This document shows, piece by piece, positions 33,376-42,952 of a stretch of DNA of 64,000 bases. The stretch spans positions 248,001 through 312,000 of the forward strand of contig SVNC01000001.1 of assembly GCA_015067025.1 (NCBI GenBank), given 5' to 3'. A program made the position numbers and the translations under genes. Positions within the stretch are counted from its first letter, which is position 1. Each line of letters starts with the position of its first letter. The DNA comes from Oscillospiraceae bacterium (GTDB lineage Bacteria; Bacillota; Clostridia; Oscillospirales; Ruminococcaceae). The notes beneath the pieces were generated by a model that saw only the letters and a list, made by a program, of their open reading frames with translations, ran no database searches and was not told the DNA's origin.

Positions 33376-35409
33376 CTATGCATCGGGAGCATTGTCGAAA
33401 AGTCTTTGTACAAGCAGCTTTATGCTACTGTTTTCAGTTTTTTCGAGCTGAGGGTCGCTCTTTAATATTTTGTCAGCCGCTTTTTCTGTAATTTTAAGAA
33501 TATCGAGATCGGCATATAAATCGGCAATACGTAAGGGAGGAAGGCCGTGTTGACGGCTGCCAAAAAAGTCGCCCGGACCTCTGAGTTTCAGATCCTCGTT
33601 AGCTATTTCAAAGCCGTCTGAGGTTCTTACCATAGTGTCCATTCGCTGTTTTGTATATTTACTGTTATTATCGGTGATAAGTACACAGTGTGCCTGCTCT
33701 TTGCCTCTGCCGACTCTTCCTCTTAATTGATGGAGCTGAGATAATCCGAATTGTTCAGCATTTTCTATCAGCATAACAACTGCATTAGGGACATCTACGC
33801 CAACTTCAATTACCGTTGTTGAAACAAGAACCTTTATTTCGTTTGACTTAAACGCCTGCATAGTTTTATCCTTTTCAGCCTGCTTCATTTTTCCGTGAAG
33901 AAGCCCGATAGGAACATCCTTAAGGCATGTATCGGAAAGCCCTTCAATGTACTTTATAGCACTGGCTTTCTCGCTTAAGCCTTCGTCGATAAGAGGGCAA
34001 ACTATATATGCTTGAAAGCCATTTTGTACATATTTTAATATAAACCTGTACAACCTTTCGTGATAACTTGTGTCAACTGCGTAGGTCTTTACAGGTAAGC
34101 GACCTTTAGGCATTTCGTCAAGGATGGATATATCTAAGTCGCCGTAAATTATCATACCGAGAGTTCGGGGGATAGGTGTAGCTGACATAATAAGCGTATG
34201 AGGATTATCGCCCTTTTCGTTAAGTGCCGCTCTTTGCTCTACACCGAATCTGTGTTGCTCATCGGTTATAACAAGACCAAGATTTAAAAACTGTGTATTC
34301 TTCTGAATAAGCGCCTGAGTTCCTACAATAACATCTGCGTATCCATCGGCAATCTGTAAGCGGATTTTCTTCTTTTCAGCAGCAGTAGCAGATCCTGTTA
34401 AAAGCTGTACGTTGATTCCGAGCGGTGATAGAAAACTGCAAAGAGTATCGTAATGTTGCTTTGCGAGAATTTCCGTTGGTGCCATAAGAGTTGACTGATA
34501 TCCGTTTATTGCCGCAAAATAGCAAGCTGCTGCGGCAACAGCTGTTTTACCTGAGCCAACGTCACCCTGAAGGAGTCTGTTCATAGGGACGTTTCTCTGC
34601 ATATCTTTTACACAGTCATCTATAGCTCTTTTCTGTGCGTTTGTAGGTGTGAAGGGAAGAGAATCATAGTAAGGCTGTAGACTCTTTTCTTTCATATCAG
34701 AGCTTGTCAGCTTCAGCTTTTTGTTTTTTAAAGATTTAAGACCTATCTGAAGAGTGAAAAGCTCTTCAAAGGTAAGTCTGTGCTTTGCAAGATTGTATTC
34801 TGCCTTTGTTTTAGGGAAATGTATCATCCTTAATGCATCGCTGTAGCCAATAAGACCGTATTCCTTCAGAAAGCCGTTATCAAAACAATCCTCATAGCTG
34901 AAGCTCTGCAATGCGTTTTTTACGCAGGAGGATATAACGTTATGGGATAAACCTTCTGTAAGACGATATCTTGGTAAAAGCTTTACAGGTTCATCTGCAT
35001 CAATAAAAATCGGCGAGTTCATTTCCTTACGAAGAAAATCTCCCGCCGCCTTTCCGTAAAAGCAGTATTCTTGGTCGAGCATAAGTCTTTTAAAGGAATA
35101 TTCGCTGTTGAAGAAGGTGATAAGCATATCATCCTTGCTATCAGTAACGATAACCTTAAAGATAGAAATCCTGCCACCTCTGTAGGGTGACAGTTTTCTT
35201 GAAACTTTTGCCCTTATTACACAGCTTTCGTCGTATGGAGCGTCGCATATCGGGACTGTATCGTTGAAATCGATATAGCCTCTCGGATAATGCATAACTA
35301 AATCCATTGCTGTGTTTATACCAAGCTTTTGTAAAAGTTTAGCCCTTTTTTCTCCGACTCCCTTGACAAAGCAAGCAGGGAAGTCGGCAGGGTTATTATT
35401 ATTGTTCAT
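33376..35409 (-). CDS. recG: ATP-dependent DNA helicase RecG
   Basis: This fork-reversal helicase of recombination and repair has an OB-fold wedge at about residues 50-150. Walker A is LLQGDVGSGKTAVA, the DExH-like motif is ITDEQHRFGVEQR, motif III is MSATPIPRTLGM and motif VI is QLRGRVGRGKEQAH. The 677 residues match the family. The ATG at 35409 is one base past the fakA stop, so translation is likely coupled; the in-frame TTG at 35418 is less likely. The fakA-recG neighbourhood is as in Bacillus, where serine dehydratase genes lie between them. Confidence 0.95.
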   Translation of the reverse strand: MNNNNNPADFPACFVKGVGEKRAKLLQKLGINTAMDLVMHYPRGYIDFNDTVPICDAPYDESCVIRAKVSRKLSPYRGGRISIFKVIVTDSKDDMLITFFNSEYSFKRLMLDQEYCFYGKAAGDFLRKEMNSPIFIDADEPVKLLPRYRLTEGLSHNVISSCVKNALQSFSYEDCFDNGFLKEYGLIGYSDALRMIHFPKTKAEYNLAKHRLTFEELFTLQIGLKSLKNKKLKLTSSDMKEKSLQPYYDSLPFTPTNAQKRAIDDCVKDMQRNVPMNRLLQGDVGSGKTAVAAAACYFAAINGYQSTLMAPTEILAKQHYDTLCSFLSPLGINVQLLTGSATAAEKKKIRLQIADGYADVIVGTQALIQKNTQFLNLGLVITDEQHRFGVEQRAALNEKGDNPHTLIMSATPIPRTLGMIIYGDLDISILDEMPKGRLPVKTYAVDTSYHERLYRFILKYVQNGFQAYIVCPLIDEGLSEKASAIKYIEGLSDTCLKDVPIGLLHGKMKQAEKDKTMQAFKSNEIKVLVSTTVIEVGVDVPNAVVMLIENAEQFGLSQLHQLRGRVGRGKEQAHCVLITDNNSKYTKQRMDTMVRTSDGFEIANEDLKLRGPGDFFGSRQHGLPPLRIADLYADLDILKITEKAADKILKSDPQLEKTENSSIKLLVQRLFDNAPDA

Positions 35410-35410
35410 A

Positions 35411-37051
35411 TTATTCAACTGAAATTATATAGTAGTAAACAGGCTGTCCGCCATTTACAAGAACTATTTCTATATCGTCGCTGATCTTTGATCTAAGTGT
35501 TTCGTAAGCAATCTGTGCTGTTTCGTCTGCTACGTCATTACCGTAAATGAGGGTAATGTAAGAGGAGTCAGACTTGATAAGTTTCTTTGTAAGCTTTACG
35601 AGAGCCTTGTTTATATCGTGTTCTACAAGGGTGAGCTTGCCGTTTTCCATAGCAAGAATTTCACCCTTCTTGATCTGTTTGCCTTCAAAGTCGCTGTCTC
35701 TTACTGCATAAGTGATAGAGCCTGAGCCTACTCTGTCAAGAGCCTTTGTCATTTCTACACTGTTTGCTCTGAAATCAGCAGATTCATCAAATGCGAGCAT
35801 TGCTGTGATACCCTGAGGAATAGTTCTCGACTGAAGAACGCATACCTTTCTGTCGTTTGTGAGATTTACAGCCTGTTCAGCCGCCATAATGATGTTCTTG
35901 TTGTTGGGGAGAACGAATACGTTGTGTGCAGGAGTTGCATTGATAGCTTCAAGGATATCCTCTGTGGAGGGGTTCATCGTCTGACCGCCTCTTACAATCG
36001 TATCAGCACCAAGATCCTTGAATAATTCTTCAAGACCTGCACCTGAGGTTACTGCTACAAAACCGAATTCCTTTTCAGGCTTTACGGGAGCAAGCTTTTT
36101 CTTGCTCTGCATTTCCTTCTTTGCAGTAACGCCCTTGTTCTGTTCCTTCATATTTTCGATCTTCATATTTGTGAGGGGACCGAAGGTGATACCCTTTTCA
36201 ATAGCCTTACCTGGATGCTCTGTATGAACGTGAACCTTTATAATTCCGTCGTCATCAACTACAACAACGCTGTCACCGATCGATTCAAGATAAGCTCTGA
36301 GCTTTGTAGAGTCAGATGTTGTATCGCTCTTCATAACAATGAATTCTGTGCAGTATGTGAATTCAATATCTGCTTCATAAGAATCAGCACCTGTTGTTTT
36401 TACAGTGTTTTCTTTCGCTTCGGCGCCTGCAGGTGTTATCATTGTGTTATTCTGGATAACTGATGCCATGCCCTGAAGTATTACAAGATACCCCATACCG
36501 CCTGCGTCAACAACGCCTGCCTTTTTAAGTACAGGTAATAATTCAGGTGTGCGGTCAAGTGAAGCTTTTGCTTCTGTTAAAAGAACTGTAAACAGCTCGT
36601 TAAAAGTGTTGCAGTTTGCTTCCGCTGCTTTTTCGGCTGCTTCACGGGCTACTGTGAGGATCGTACCTTCCGTAGGTTTCATAACAGACTTGTATGCCGC
36701 GTCTACACCCTTTTTAAGTGCTGCACAGTAGTCTTCTACTGTAGCCTCTGTCTTTCCTTGAAGACCCTTTGAAAGTCCTCTGAATAAAAGGGAAAGGATA
36801 ACGCCTGAGTTACCTCTTGCACCTCTTAACATTGCACCTGCTGCCGCCTTTGCAACTTCTTCGGCAGAAACATTGTCGTTCATCATAGAAAGCTCTGCAA
36901 TGGCATTTTTGATGGTCATAGACATATTTGTGCCTGTGTCACCATCGGGAACAGGGAATACGTTAAGCTCATCGACAGCCTCTTTATTATTGCAGATATT
37001 GTTTGCACCGGAAATTATTGCGTCTCTGAGAATTTTTCCGTTAATCTTCAA
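35411..37051 (-). CDS. fakA: fatty acid kinase FakA (DAK2-domain, YloV)
   Basis: This kinase phosphorylates FakB-bound fatty acids for membrane lipid synthesis. The 546 residues show the DAK2/DhaL nucleotide domain at the N-terminus, with ELNVFPVPDGDTGTNMSMT (the three metal-binding aspartates region) and GARGNSGVILSLLFRG. A linker and the C-terminal DegV-like/DAK1-like domain follow (FGFVAVTSGAGLEELFKDLG, GGQTMNPSTEDIL, VFVLPNNKNIIMAA). GGQTMNPST and LPNNKNI are typical YloV/FakA motifs. No fakB gene is in the window. It lies 28 bases downstream of the Asp23-like gene and is coupled to recG. Confidence 0.92.
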   Translation of the reverse strand: MKINGKILRDAIISGANNICNNKEAVDELNVFPVPDGDTGTNMSMTIKNAIAELSMMNDNVSAEEVAKAAAGAMLRGARGNSGVILSLLFRGLSKGLQGKTEATVEDYCAALKKGVDAAYKSVMKPTEGTILTVAREAAEKAAEANCNTFNELFTVLLTEAKASLDRTPELLPVLKKAGVVDAGGMGYLVILQGMASVIQNNTMITPAGAEAKENTVKTTGADSYEADIEFTYCTEFIVMKSDTTSDSTKLRAYLESIGDSVVVVDDDGIIKVHVHTEHPGKAIEKGITFGPLTNMKIENMKEQNKGVTAKKEMQSKKKLAPVKPEKEFGFVAVTSGAGLEELFKDLGADTIVRGGQTMNPSTEDILEAINATPAHNVFVLPNNKNIIMAAEQAVNLTNDRKVCVLQSRTIPQGITAMLAFDESADFRANSVEMTKALDRVGSGSITYAVRDSDFEGKQIKKGEILAMENGKLTLVEHDINKALVKLTKKLIKSDSSYITLIYGNDVADETAQIAYETLRSKISDDIEIVLVNGGQPVYYYIISVE

Positions 37052-37079
37052 AATTAATTACTCTCCTTAATTTTTTCTT

Positions 37080-37457
37080 TTATATCTTTACTGAATCCAC
37101 AAATACATTTACCTTATCAACAGAGAATTCTGTTTCTTCTTCAACGGCAAAACGTACCTTGTGAATAATGCTCTTTACGATTGTAGACACATTGACACCG
37201 TACATAACAGTGATGTGAAGGTCGATATAAAGCTTACCATTCTTGAATTTAACGGTAACACCCTTTTCCGAGAGAACGGTCTTTTCAGCGAATTTCTTTA
37301 TAAAGGGGATCGGAACCTTCTCGATAAATGTCTGCTTAACATCTCCGGCATTCATATCAACAACGCCGAAACAGTTGGTAACTGTACCACCGATAAGGGT
37401 ATAGAAAAACTGCTTTGTGTAATTTATTGTGCCTAAATGATTATTAATACTTACCAT
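37080..37457 (-). CDS. Asp23/Gls24-family protein (YloU-like)
   Basis: This 125-residue cytoplasmic protein belongs to the alkaline-shock/envelope-stress family and carries the pattern GTINYTKQFFYTLIGGTVTN (part), GVTVKFKNGKLYIDLHI and VNVSTIVKSIIHKVRFAVEE. It precedes fakA as in Bacillus (yloU-yloV). The second ATG at 37457 has GGGAGG at ideal distance; the first ATG at 37463 is only two bases from it. Biochemical role unknown. Confidence 0.88.
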   Translation of the reverse strand: MVSINNHLGTINYTKQFFYTLIGGTVTNCFGVVDMNAGDVKQTFIEKVPIPFIKKFAEKTVLSEKGVTVKFKNGKLYIDLHITVMYGVNVSTIVKSIIHKVRFAVEEETEFSVDKVNVFVDSVKI

Positions 37458-37490
37458 TTGCATTTCCTCCCGAAAACATATTATTCTTTA

Positions 37491-37519
37491 TTATACATTA
37501 TTTCTGCAATTTTTTCAAG
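37491..37519 (-). promoter_or_regulatory. promoter of the yloU-like - fakA - recG - rsmE operon
   Basis: On the reverse strand TTGAAA (37514-37519), 17 bases and a perfect TATAAT (37491-37496). Confidence 0.8.
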
Positions 37520-37551
37520 GCTTTTTCCTTATAAATTACAGAAATATAAAT

Positions 37552-38430
37552 TTATAGTGTGACTACTCCAATTTTCGTGGGTTTGCAAGTGAAAATAGTC
37601 TTGTATTTAAAACTTAATTCACTTTTTGCTTTTTCGGCTTCTTCCATACTGTCAAAAACTCCGAAAACAACGCTTCCGCTACCTGTCATTTCTGACGCTT
37701 TTGCTCCGTGTTTTTTAAGCTCGGCTTTGATATCATCGATTCTTTTGTCGTTGTAAAGCACGTTAAAGATATTATACATATCCTTTGAAGCGTATACAGT
37801 ACCTTTTTCCTGTATTTCGCCCACAAACTGTTTCGTTTTTTTATAGGGGACGATATGATTTTCGTCATACATTTTGTATGCAGTACCGGTACTGCAACTG
37901 AAATCAGGCTGTATGCAAAGAAAAACAGCGTCTGTTACAGCAGTGATCCTTTCAATACGGCTTGATTTTTCGTTACTGTATGAATATAGCGTGCCACCGA
38001 TATAACACAGCGGAATATCAGCACCTATTTCTTCGCCGATGGCGAGTATTTCCTTTTCGGATAATATATTATCAAAGATGCTGTTCAAAGCGTAAAGAGT
38101 CCCTGCACCATCTACTGATGAACCGCCCATACCGCCCATTAAAGGAACGTGCTTTTCGATATCAATATCACAGCTAATATAAAAGCCTGCCTTGTCAGAG
38201 AATTTTTTTGCCGCTTTATAGACGATATTACTTTCGTCTATGGGGATATCTGGATTATCACAGGTTGTTTTACAGCAGAAGCTGTCGCTTTTTTGAGCTT
38301 TAACGGTAAGGATATCTGCAACATCCACGCTTTGCGTCACATTGCTGAGATAATGATATCCGTTCGGCATTATACCTGTAATATCAAGAAGCAGGTTTAG
38401 TTTTGCAAAGGCCTTAAGCTTTATTGTCAT
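37552..38430 (-). CDS. ispE: 4-diphosphocytidyl-2-C-methyl-D-erythritol kinase
   Basis: This GHMP-family kinase works in the non-mevalonate isoprenoid pathway. The N-terminus KAFAKLNLLLDITG...GYHYLSNVTQSV is the usual IspE opening. The glycine-rich ATP motif is PLMGGMGGSSVDGAGTLYAL (about residues 91-110); its MGGMGGSS replaces the more common GAGLGGGSS. The C-terminal motif SEMTGSGSVVFGVF is present. The 292 residues are normal. Its start overlaps the end of the upstream aminotransferase gene by 17 bases, so expression depends on that operon. Confidence 0.92.
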   Translation of the reverse strand: MTIKLKAFAKLNLLLDITGIMPNGYHYLSNVTQSVDVADILTVKAQKSDSFCCKTTCDNPDIPIDESNIVYKAAKKFSDKAGFYISCDIDIEKHVPLMGGMGGSSVDGAGTLYALNSIFDNILSEKEILAIGEEIGADIPLCYIGGTLYSYSNEKSSRIERITAVTDAVFLCIQPDFSCSTGTAYKMYDENHIVPYKKTKQFVGEIQEKGTVYASKDMYNIFNVLYNDKRIDDIKAELKKHGAKASEMTGSGSVVFGVFDSMEEAEKAKSELSFKYKTIFTCKPTKIGVVTL

Positions 38431-39601
38431 TTCTGATATCCTTTACAAATTCGCCTATACGCTGCAAAGCTGTCTTTATGTGGTTTAAAGAATAGGCATA
38501 AGAAACTCTTATAAAGCCTTCTCCGCATTTGCCGAAGGCATCACCGGGAACAACAGCTACTCTGTGGGATTCTATCAGTTTTTCGCAAAACTCCTGAGAG
38601 GTAAGACCAGTACTTTTTATGGAAGGGAATATATAGAATGCACCCTCAGGCTCGAAGCATTCAAGACCAAGATCATTAAAGCCCTTTACTATGAGCCTTC
38701 TGCGAAGATCGTATTCATCACGCATACGCTCCACATCCTCCATACATTCCGTAAGAGCTGTAATAGCCGCATACTGACTGACGGATGGCGAACTCATAAT
38801 GCCGTACTGATGAATTTTCAGCATCTGTTTTGTGACAGCTTCAGGAGCTGCAGAGAAACCAAGACGCCAACCCGTCATAGAAAAGGCTTTTGAAAAACCG
38901 TTTATCAGTATGGTTCTTTCTCTCATTCCTTCAATCTGAACGATAGAAATATGCTTTGTACCGCCATAAGTCAGTTCGCTGTATATTTCATCGGACAGTA
39001 TCATTATATCTGTGCCTCTTAACACTTCCGCGATAGCTTCTAAATCCTCTTTTCTCATAACCGCACCCGTGGGGTTATTGGGATAAGGGAGTATAAGCAG
39101 CTTTGTTTTAGGGGTGATATGAGCCTTTAACTGTTCGGGAGTGAGCTTGAAATTGTTTTCAACAGTAGTTTCAATAGATACGGGGACGCCGTTGGCAAGA
39201 GATACTATAGGGGAATAGCATACAAAGCTCGGTTCAGGTATAAGCACCTCATCTCCCATGTCTATTACCGCTCTTACAGCAAGATCAATAGCTTCAGAAC
39301 CGCCGACTGTTACAATAAGCTCCTTTTTGGAGTCATATCTTGTATCCAGTCTGTTGTAAAGGTAATCGGATATAGCACCTCTAAGCTGCTCAAGACCGGC
39401 GTTTGCGGTGTAGGTAGTCTTACCCTTTTCTAAAGTTTTTATAGCTTCCTTTCTTATTGCCCAGGGAGTCTTGAAATCAGGCTCGCCGACGGACAAGGAT
39501 ATAACGTCCTTGTAGGAAGCGGCAATGTCAAAAAATTTTCTGATGCCTGAAAAAGGGATATCTTTCACTTTTTTTGACAGTATTTTATCGTAATCTATCA
39601 C
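38414..39601 (-). CDS. class I/II PLP aminotransferase (aspartate/aromatic type)
   Basis: This fold-type I aminotransferase has 395 residues. Visible are LSVGEPDFKTP at the start, YTANAGLEQLRGAI, PYPNNPTGAVM, LSDEIYSELTYGG and the PLP-lysine motif INGFSKAFSMTGWRLG. The late FIRVSYAYS carries the carboxylate-binding Arg. It is encoded directly after an Lrp-type regulator with a 4-base overlap, a pairing common for amino acid aminotransferases under Lrp control. Substrate cannot be fixed by sequence; aspartate, aromatic or branched amino acids are possible. Confidence 0.9.
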   Translation of the reverse strand: MIDYDKILSKKVKDIPFSGIRKFFDIAASYKDVISLSVGEPDFKTPWAIRKEAIKTLEKGKTTYTANAGLEQLRGAISDYLYNRLDTRYDSKKELIVTVGGSEAIDLAVRAVIDMGDEVLIPEPSFVCYSPIVSLANGVPVSIETTVENNFKLTPEQLKAHITPKTKLLILPYPNNPTGAVMRKEDLEAIAEVLRGTDIMILSDEIYSELTYGGTKHISIVQIEGMRERTILINGFSKAFSMTGWRLGFSAAPEAVTKQMLKIHQYGIMSSPSVSQYAAITALTECMEDVERMRDEYDLRRRLIVKGFNDLGLECFEPEGAFYIFPSIKSTGLTSQEFCEKLIESHRVAVVPGDAFGKCGEGFIRVSYAYSLNHIKTALQRIGEFVKDIRNDNKA

Positions 39602-40083
39602 GGAGATACTAAGCTCCTTTCGTCAGTTTCGGACACAAACATCTTGTCCTTTTCTTTATATCTGTGTAAAATAAAATGAGTTGTTGCACTGAGTACGCCG
39701 TCAAGGGGAGCAAGTCTGTCAGAAACAAAGGTTGCGACCTCTCTTAAATTTGAGCCCTTTACAGTAACTGCAAGGTCATAACCGCCGCTCATAAGATATA
39801 CGGAGGAAACCTCCTTGTACTGTGCGATTTCTGCTGCAATATCATCATAACCGCAGTTTACCGCAGGAGAAACACGCACCTCAATGAAGGCGCTTACAGC
39901 GTTTTTGTCAAATTCTTCTTCGTTTATAATGGCGGCGTAGCCGATGATGATGCCACTTGCTTCAAGCTCTTTCATCATATTGCTTACTTCCGCTTCTGAA
40001 ACACCGAGCATTGCCGCTATCTGGTCAACGGGCATACGGGCATCCTGTCTTAAGATGTTGACGAGTTTTTCTTTCATTGTCAT
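39598..40083 (-). CDS. Lrp/AsnC-family transcriptional regulator
   Basis: The 161 residues comprise an N-terminal helix-turn-helix (MPVDQIAAMLGVSEAEVSNM) and a C-terminal RAM ligand-binding domain (VSSVYLMSGGYDLAVTVKG). It probably senses an amino acid and controls the downstream aminotransferase gene, with which it overlaps by 4 bases. The ATG at 40083 follows AAGGAG at 8 bases. The C-terminal tail after the RAM domain is longer than in short Lrp proteins (HRYKEKDKMFVSETDERSLVSP in outline). Confidence 0.93.
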   Translation of the reverse strand: MTMKEKLVNILRQDARMPVDQIAAMLGVSEAEVSNMMKELEASGIIIGYAAIINEEEFDKNAVSAFIEVRVSPAVNCGYDDIAAEIAQYKEVSSVYLMSGGYDLAVTVKGSNLREVATFVSDRLAPLDGVLSATTHFILHRYKEKDKMFVSETDERSLVSP

Positions 40084-40101
40084 AGCTTTTTCTCCTTAAA
40101 A

Positions 40102-40920
40102 TTATATTTTTATAAAAACAGGGTTTCTTTTATTAAAGAAGGTGAGTTCGGTAAAGCCTATATCCTTTGCAAGCTTTACACACTGAGCTACACCCTTTCC
40201 TAAATCCTGTGTGCAATGAGCATCAGAGCCTATTGTAAGTATTTTTCCGCCAAGCTCTTTGTAGAGGTTTACGTAATAAGCGTCAGGCATTGAAACGCCT
40301 AACTGCTGTCTTAAACCGCTTGTGTTTATTTCTATACCCATATCATTTTTAATAAGGGTAGAGAAGATCTCTTTTATTACAGGGAGGTATTTATCTAAAT
40401 TTACGTCTATGCCTGATTCTCCCTTTATATAGCGTAAGGGGTATGTCAGATGACCGAGTACGTCAAATTTACCCCATTTAGCCATTTCTAAGACCTCATC
40501 GAAGTAAAGTCCGAGCAGATAATCTGCACTTACCTTGCTGTAATCAAGCTCGTAAAAATCTTCCCAACCATCGCACATATGAAGAGAGCCGATTATAAAG
40601 TCGTAGTTATAGCTGTCAAGCATACGATTGGTGAGAACCATATCCTGTAACGGCTGTCCCAGTTCAACGCCATAGCTCATTGTGAGCTTGTCTGAATGCT
40701 TTTTGCAAAGTTCGGGAACTATTTCAGAGGCTTTTCTTACCGGTTCTTCATAAAGATATTCTTCGTCAAAAAATTTGTTTATTTCAAGATGGTCTGTAAG
40801 GGCGTAATATTTTATACCAAGCTCACAGGCTCGCTTTACCATTTCTTCAGGACTGTTACTGCCATCGGGAGATAAATTCGAGTGGTTGTGACAGTCCATT
40901 ATTATATTATTATCTGTCAT
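40102..40920 (-). CDS. PHP-domain histidinol-phosphatase-like protein
   Basis: The 272 residues match the HisK/HisJ-type PHP phosphatases. Metal-binding motifs are MDCHNHSNLSPDG, ALTDHLE, YGVELGQ, IIGSLHM, DVLGHLTYPLRY and GSDAH. It probably dephosphorylates histidinol phosphate in His synthesis, though other sugar or amino-alcohol phosphates are possible. It heads the reverse operon with the Lrp regulator, aminotransferase and ispE. The promoter at 41005-41033 contains a perfect palindrome. Confidence 0.85.
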   Translation of the reverse strand: MTDNNIIMDCHNHSNLSPDGSNSPEEMVKRACELGIKYYALTDHLEINKFFDEEYLYEEPVRKASEIVPELCKKHSDKLTMSYGVELGQPLQDMVLTNRMLDSYNYDFIIGSLHMCDGWEDFYELDYSKVSADYLLGLYFDEVLEMAKWGKFDVLGHLTYPLRYIKGESGIDVNLDKYLPVIKEIFSTLIKNDMGIEINTSGLRQQLGVSMPDAYYVNLYKELGGKILTIGSDAHCTQDLGKGVAQCVKLAKDIGFTELTFFNKRNPVFIKI

Positions 40921-41004
40921 AATCTTTAATTTTTCCTTTGTTTTGTTCTTTTTATTATGCCGTTTTTTGTATTTATCGGCAAAACTGATTGCATTCTTCT
41001 TTAT

Positions 41005-41033
41005 ATTTTATCACAAATTTGAAAATTTGTCTA
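41005..41033 (-). promoter_or_regulatory. promoter with palindromic operator upstream of the PHP gene
   Basis: On the reverse strand TAGACA (41028-41033) and TAAAAT (41005-41010) are 17 bases apart. The spacer is filled by ACAAATTT GA AAATTTGT (41013-41030), an 8-base perfect inverted repeat that could bind a dimeric regulator such as the nearby Lrp protein. Confidence 0.55.
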
Positions 41034-41040
41034 TCACTTC

Positions 41041-41069
41041 TTTACATTTTATAAAAAATTGTGTATAAT
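41041..41069 (+). promoter_or_regulatory. promoter of the ACT / UPF0210 pair
   Basis: TTTACA (41041-41046), 17 bases and TATAAT (41064-41069), divergent to the PHP operon promoter. Confidence 0.75.
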
Positions 41070-41122
41070 AAGAAGCATAGTGAAAATTTGTGAATTTTTA
41101 AACAAAGAAAGGAAATATAAAA

Positions 41123-41392
41123 ATGAGAGCAGTAGTAGCAGTTATCGGTAAGGATACAGTAGGTATTTTAGCAAAGGTCAGCACAATATGTGCAGAGTGC
41201 AACGCCAACGTTATGGATGTTACCCAGACGATTATGCAGGATCTTTTCGCTATGACAATGCTTATCGATATTACGAAGTGCAAGGATGAGTACAATGTGC
41301 TTGCTGACAGATTAAAGGATTGTGGCGAACAGATGGGACTTCAGATCCACGTAATGCACGAGGATATATTCAATTCAATGCACACAATATAA
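41123..41392 (+). CDS. UPF0237 ACT-domain protein
   Basis: The 89 residues are a single ACT domain (RAVVAVIGKDTVGILAKVS, DVTQTIMQDLFAMTMLID), a fold that binds amino acids or related ligands. This family is nearly always encoded beside UPF0210, as here with 31 bases between. Likely it regulates or forms a complex with that partner. The ATG follows AAAGGAAA. Confidence 0.92.
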   Translation: MRAVVAVIGKDTVGILAKVSTICAECNANVMDVTQTIMQDLFAMTMLIDITKCKDEYNVLADRLKDCGEQMGLQIHVMHEDIFNSMHTI

Positions 41393-41423
41393 GCTGAAAG
41401 ATAGCAACAGGAGATAGATAGAA

Positions 41424-42779
41424 ATGTTCAATTCAAAAGATATTCTTGAAACCATCAAGATGATACAGGAAGAAAATCTTGATATCCGTACAATAACAAT
41501 GGGTATCTCGCTTCTTGACTGTATCGACAGTGATATAGACAGGTCCTGCGATAAGATCTATGAAAAGATGATGAGAGTTGCAGAGCATCACGTTGAAACA
41601 GGTGAAATAATCGAAAAGCGTTACGGTATTCCGATAATCAATAAGAGATTGTCAGTAACGCCTATTTCAATGTTAGCGGCAGCGGCAAAGGGTGATCCTG
41701 TAAAGTTTGCCAAAACTCTCCAGAGAGTAGCTGACGGTACAGGCGTAAACTACATAGGCGGTTATTCCGCACTTGTACAGAAGGGTTTCGCGGCAGGTGA
41801 CAGAGAGCTTATCGAATCAATTCCGAGAGCACTTGCAGAAACTTCAAACGTTTGCTCCTCAGTAAACATTGGTTCTACAAGAGCCGGCATAAATATGGAT
41901 GCCGTTGCGCTTATGGGTAGAATTATAAAGGAAGCGGCAGAAGCAACAAAGGATAATTTCTGCTTCGGTGCAGCAAAGATAGTGGTATTCTGCAATGCCG
42001 TTGAAGATAACCCCTTTATGGCAGGTGCATTCCATGGCGTAGGTGAAGCTGACTGCGTTCTTAACGTAGGTGTCAGCGGTCCGGGTGTAGTTCGTTCTAC
42101 TCTTGCTAAAATGCCTGATGCCAATATAAGCGAGGTCGCTGAAGCAATCAAGAAGACTGCTTTCAAGATTACAAGAATGGGTCAGCTTGTTGGTACAGAG
42201 GCAAGCAAAATGCTTGGTATTCCTTTTGGTATCGTCGACCTTTCTCTTGCACCTACACCTGAAGTTGGTGACAGCGTAGCACATATTCTTGAAGAGATAG
42301 GTCTTGAAAGCTGCGGCGCACACGGTACAACAGCGGCACTTGCAATGCTCAATGACGCTGTTAAAAAGGGTGGCGTTATGGCATCATCTCATGTTGGCGG
42401 ACTTTCAGGTGCATTCATTCCTGTATCTGAGGACGCAGGTATGATTGACGCAGTAAACTGTGGTGCTCTTTCTATAGAAAAGCTTGAAGCTATGACAGCG
42501 GTATGTTCTGTAGGTCTTGATATGATAGCTATTCCCGGTGATACACCCGCTGATACTATTTCTGCAATTATTGCGGATGAAGCGGCAATCGGTATGGTAA
42601 ACTCCAAGACAACCGCAGTAAGAGTTGTTCCTGCAATCGGTATGAAGGAGGGCGACACTATAGAGTTCGGCGGTTTGTTTGGCACAGGACCCGTTATGAA
42701 GCTCAGCAGATTTTCTTCATCAAAATTCATTTCAAGAGGCGGCAGAATTCCCGCTCCTCTCCAGAGCCTTAAAAACTAA
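41424..42779 (+). CDS. UPF0210 (DUF711/PFL-like) protein
   Basis: The 451 residues match the conserved UPF0210 family, which has a PFL/ribonucleotide-reductase-like barrel but no established activity. Seen are [18 protein letters not shown] at the start, [32 protein letters not shown] and the Gly-rich end [13 protein letters not shown]. It has no glycyl-radical motif at its end. The partner ACT protein is encoded upstream. A terminator follows at 42787. Confidence 0.92.
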   Translation: MFNSKDILETIKMIQEENLDIRTITMGISLLDCIDSDIDRSCDKIYEKMMRVAEHHVETGEIIEKRYGIPIINKRLSVTPISMLAAAAKGDPVKFAKTLQRVADGTGVNYIGGYSALVQKGFAAGDRELIESIPRALAETSNVCSSVNIGSTRAGINMDAVALMGRIIKEAAEATKDNFCFGAAKIVVFCNAVEDNPFMAGAFHGVGEADCVLNVGVSGPGVVRSTLAKMPDANISEVAEAIKKTAFKITRMGQLVGTEASKMLGIPFGIVDLSLAPTPEVGDSVAHILEEIGLESCGAHGTTAALAMLNDAVKKGGVMASSHVGGLSGAFIPVSEDAGMIDAVNCGALSIEKLEAMTAVCSVGLDMIAIPGDTPADTISAIIADEAAIGMVNSKTTAVRVVPAIGMKEGDTIEFGGLFGTGPVMKLSRFSSSKFISRGGRIPAPLQSLKN

Positions 42780-42786
42780 AAATCAA

Positions 42787-42825
42787 AGCCGTGCATTTAA
42801 ACAAAGAATGTACGGCTGATTTTAT
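42787..42825 (+). terminator. terminator of the ACT / UPF0210 pair
   Basis: AGCCGTGCATT and AATGTACGGCT (one G-U pair) flank a 9-base loop, followed by GATTTTAT. Confidence 0.75.
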
Positions 42826-42888
42826 ATCCAAAAATAAAAACTTACTAAAAATTAATTAATGAAAGCTTTGTTTTTGGTGAAAATTCAC

Positions 42889-42917
42889 TTGCATAAAAGA
42901 CTAAAAAGGAGTATAAT
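42889..42917 (+). promoter_or_regulatory. promoter of the V-type ATPase operon
   Basis: TTGCAT (42889-42894), 17 bases and a perfect TATAAT (42912-42917), ending 35 bases before the first gene. Confidence 0.7.
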
Positions 42918-42952
42918 TGTTTTATCTGTGAATGAAAGAAGGTGTGCTATAA

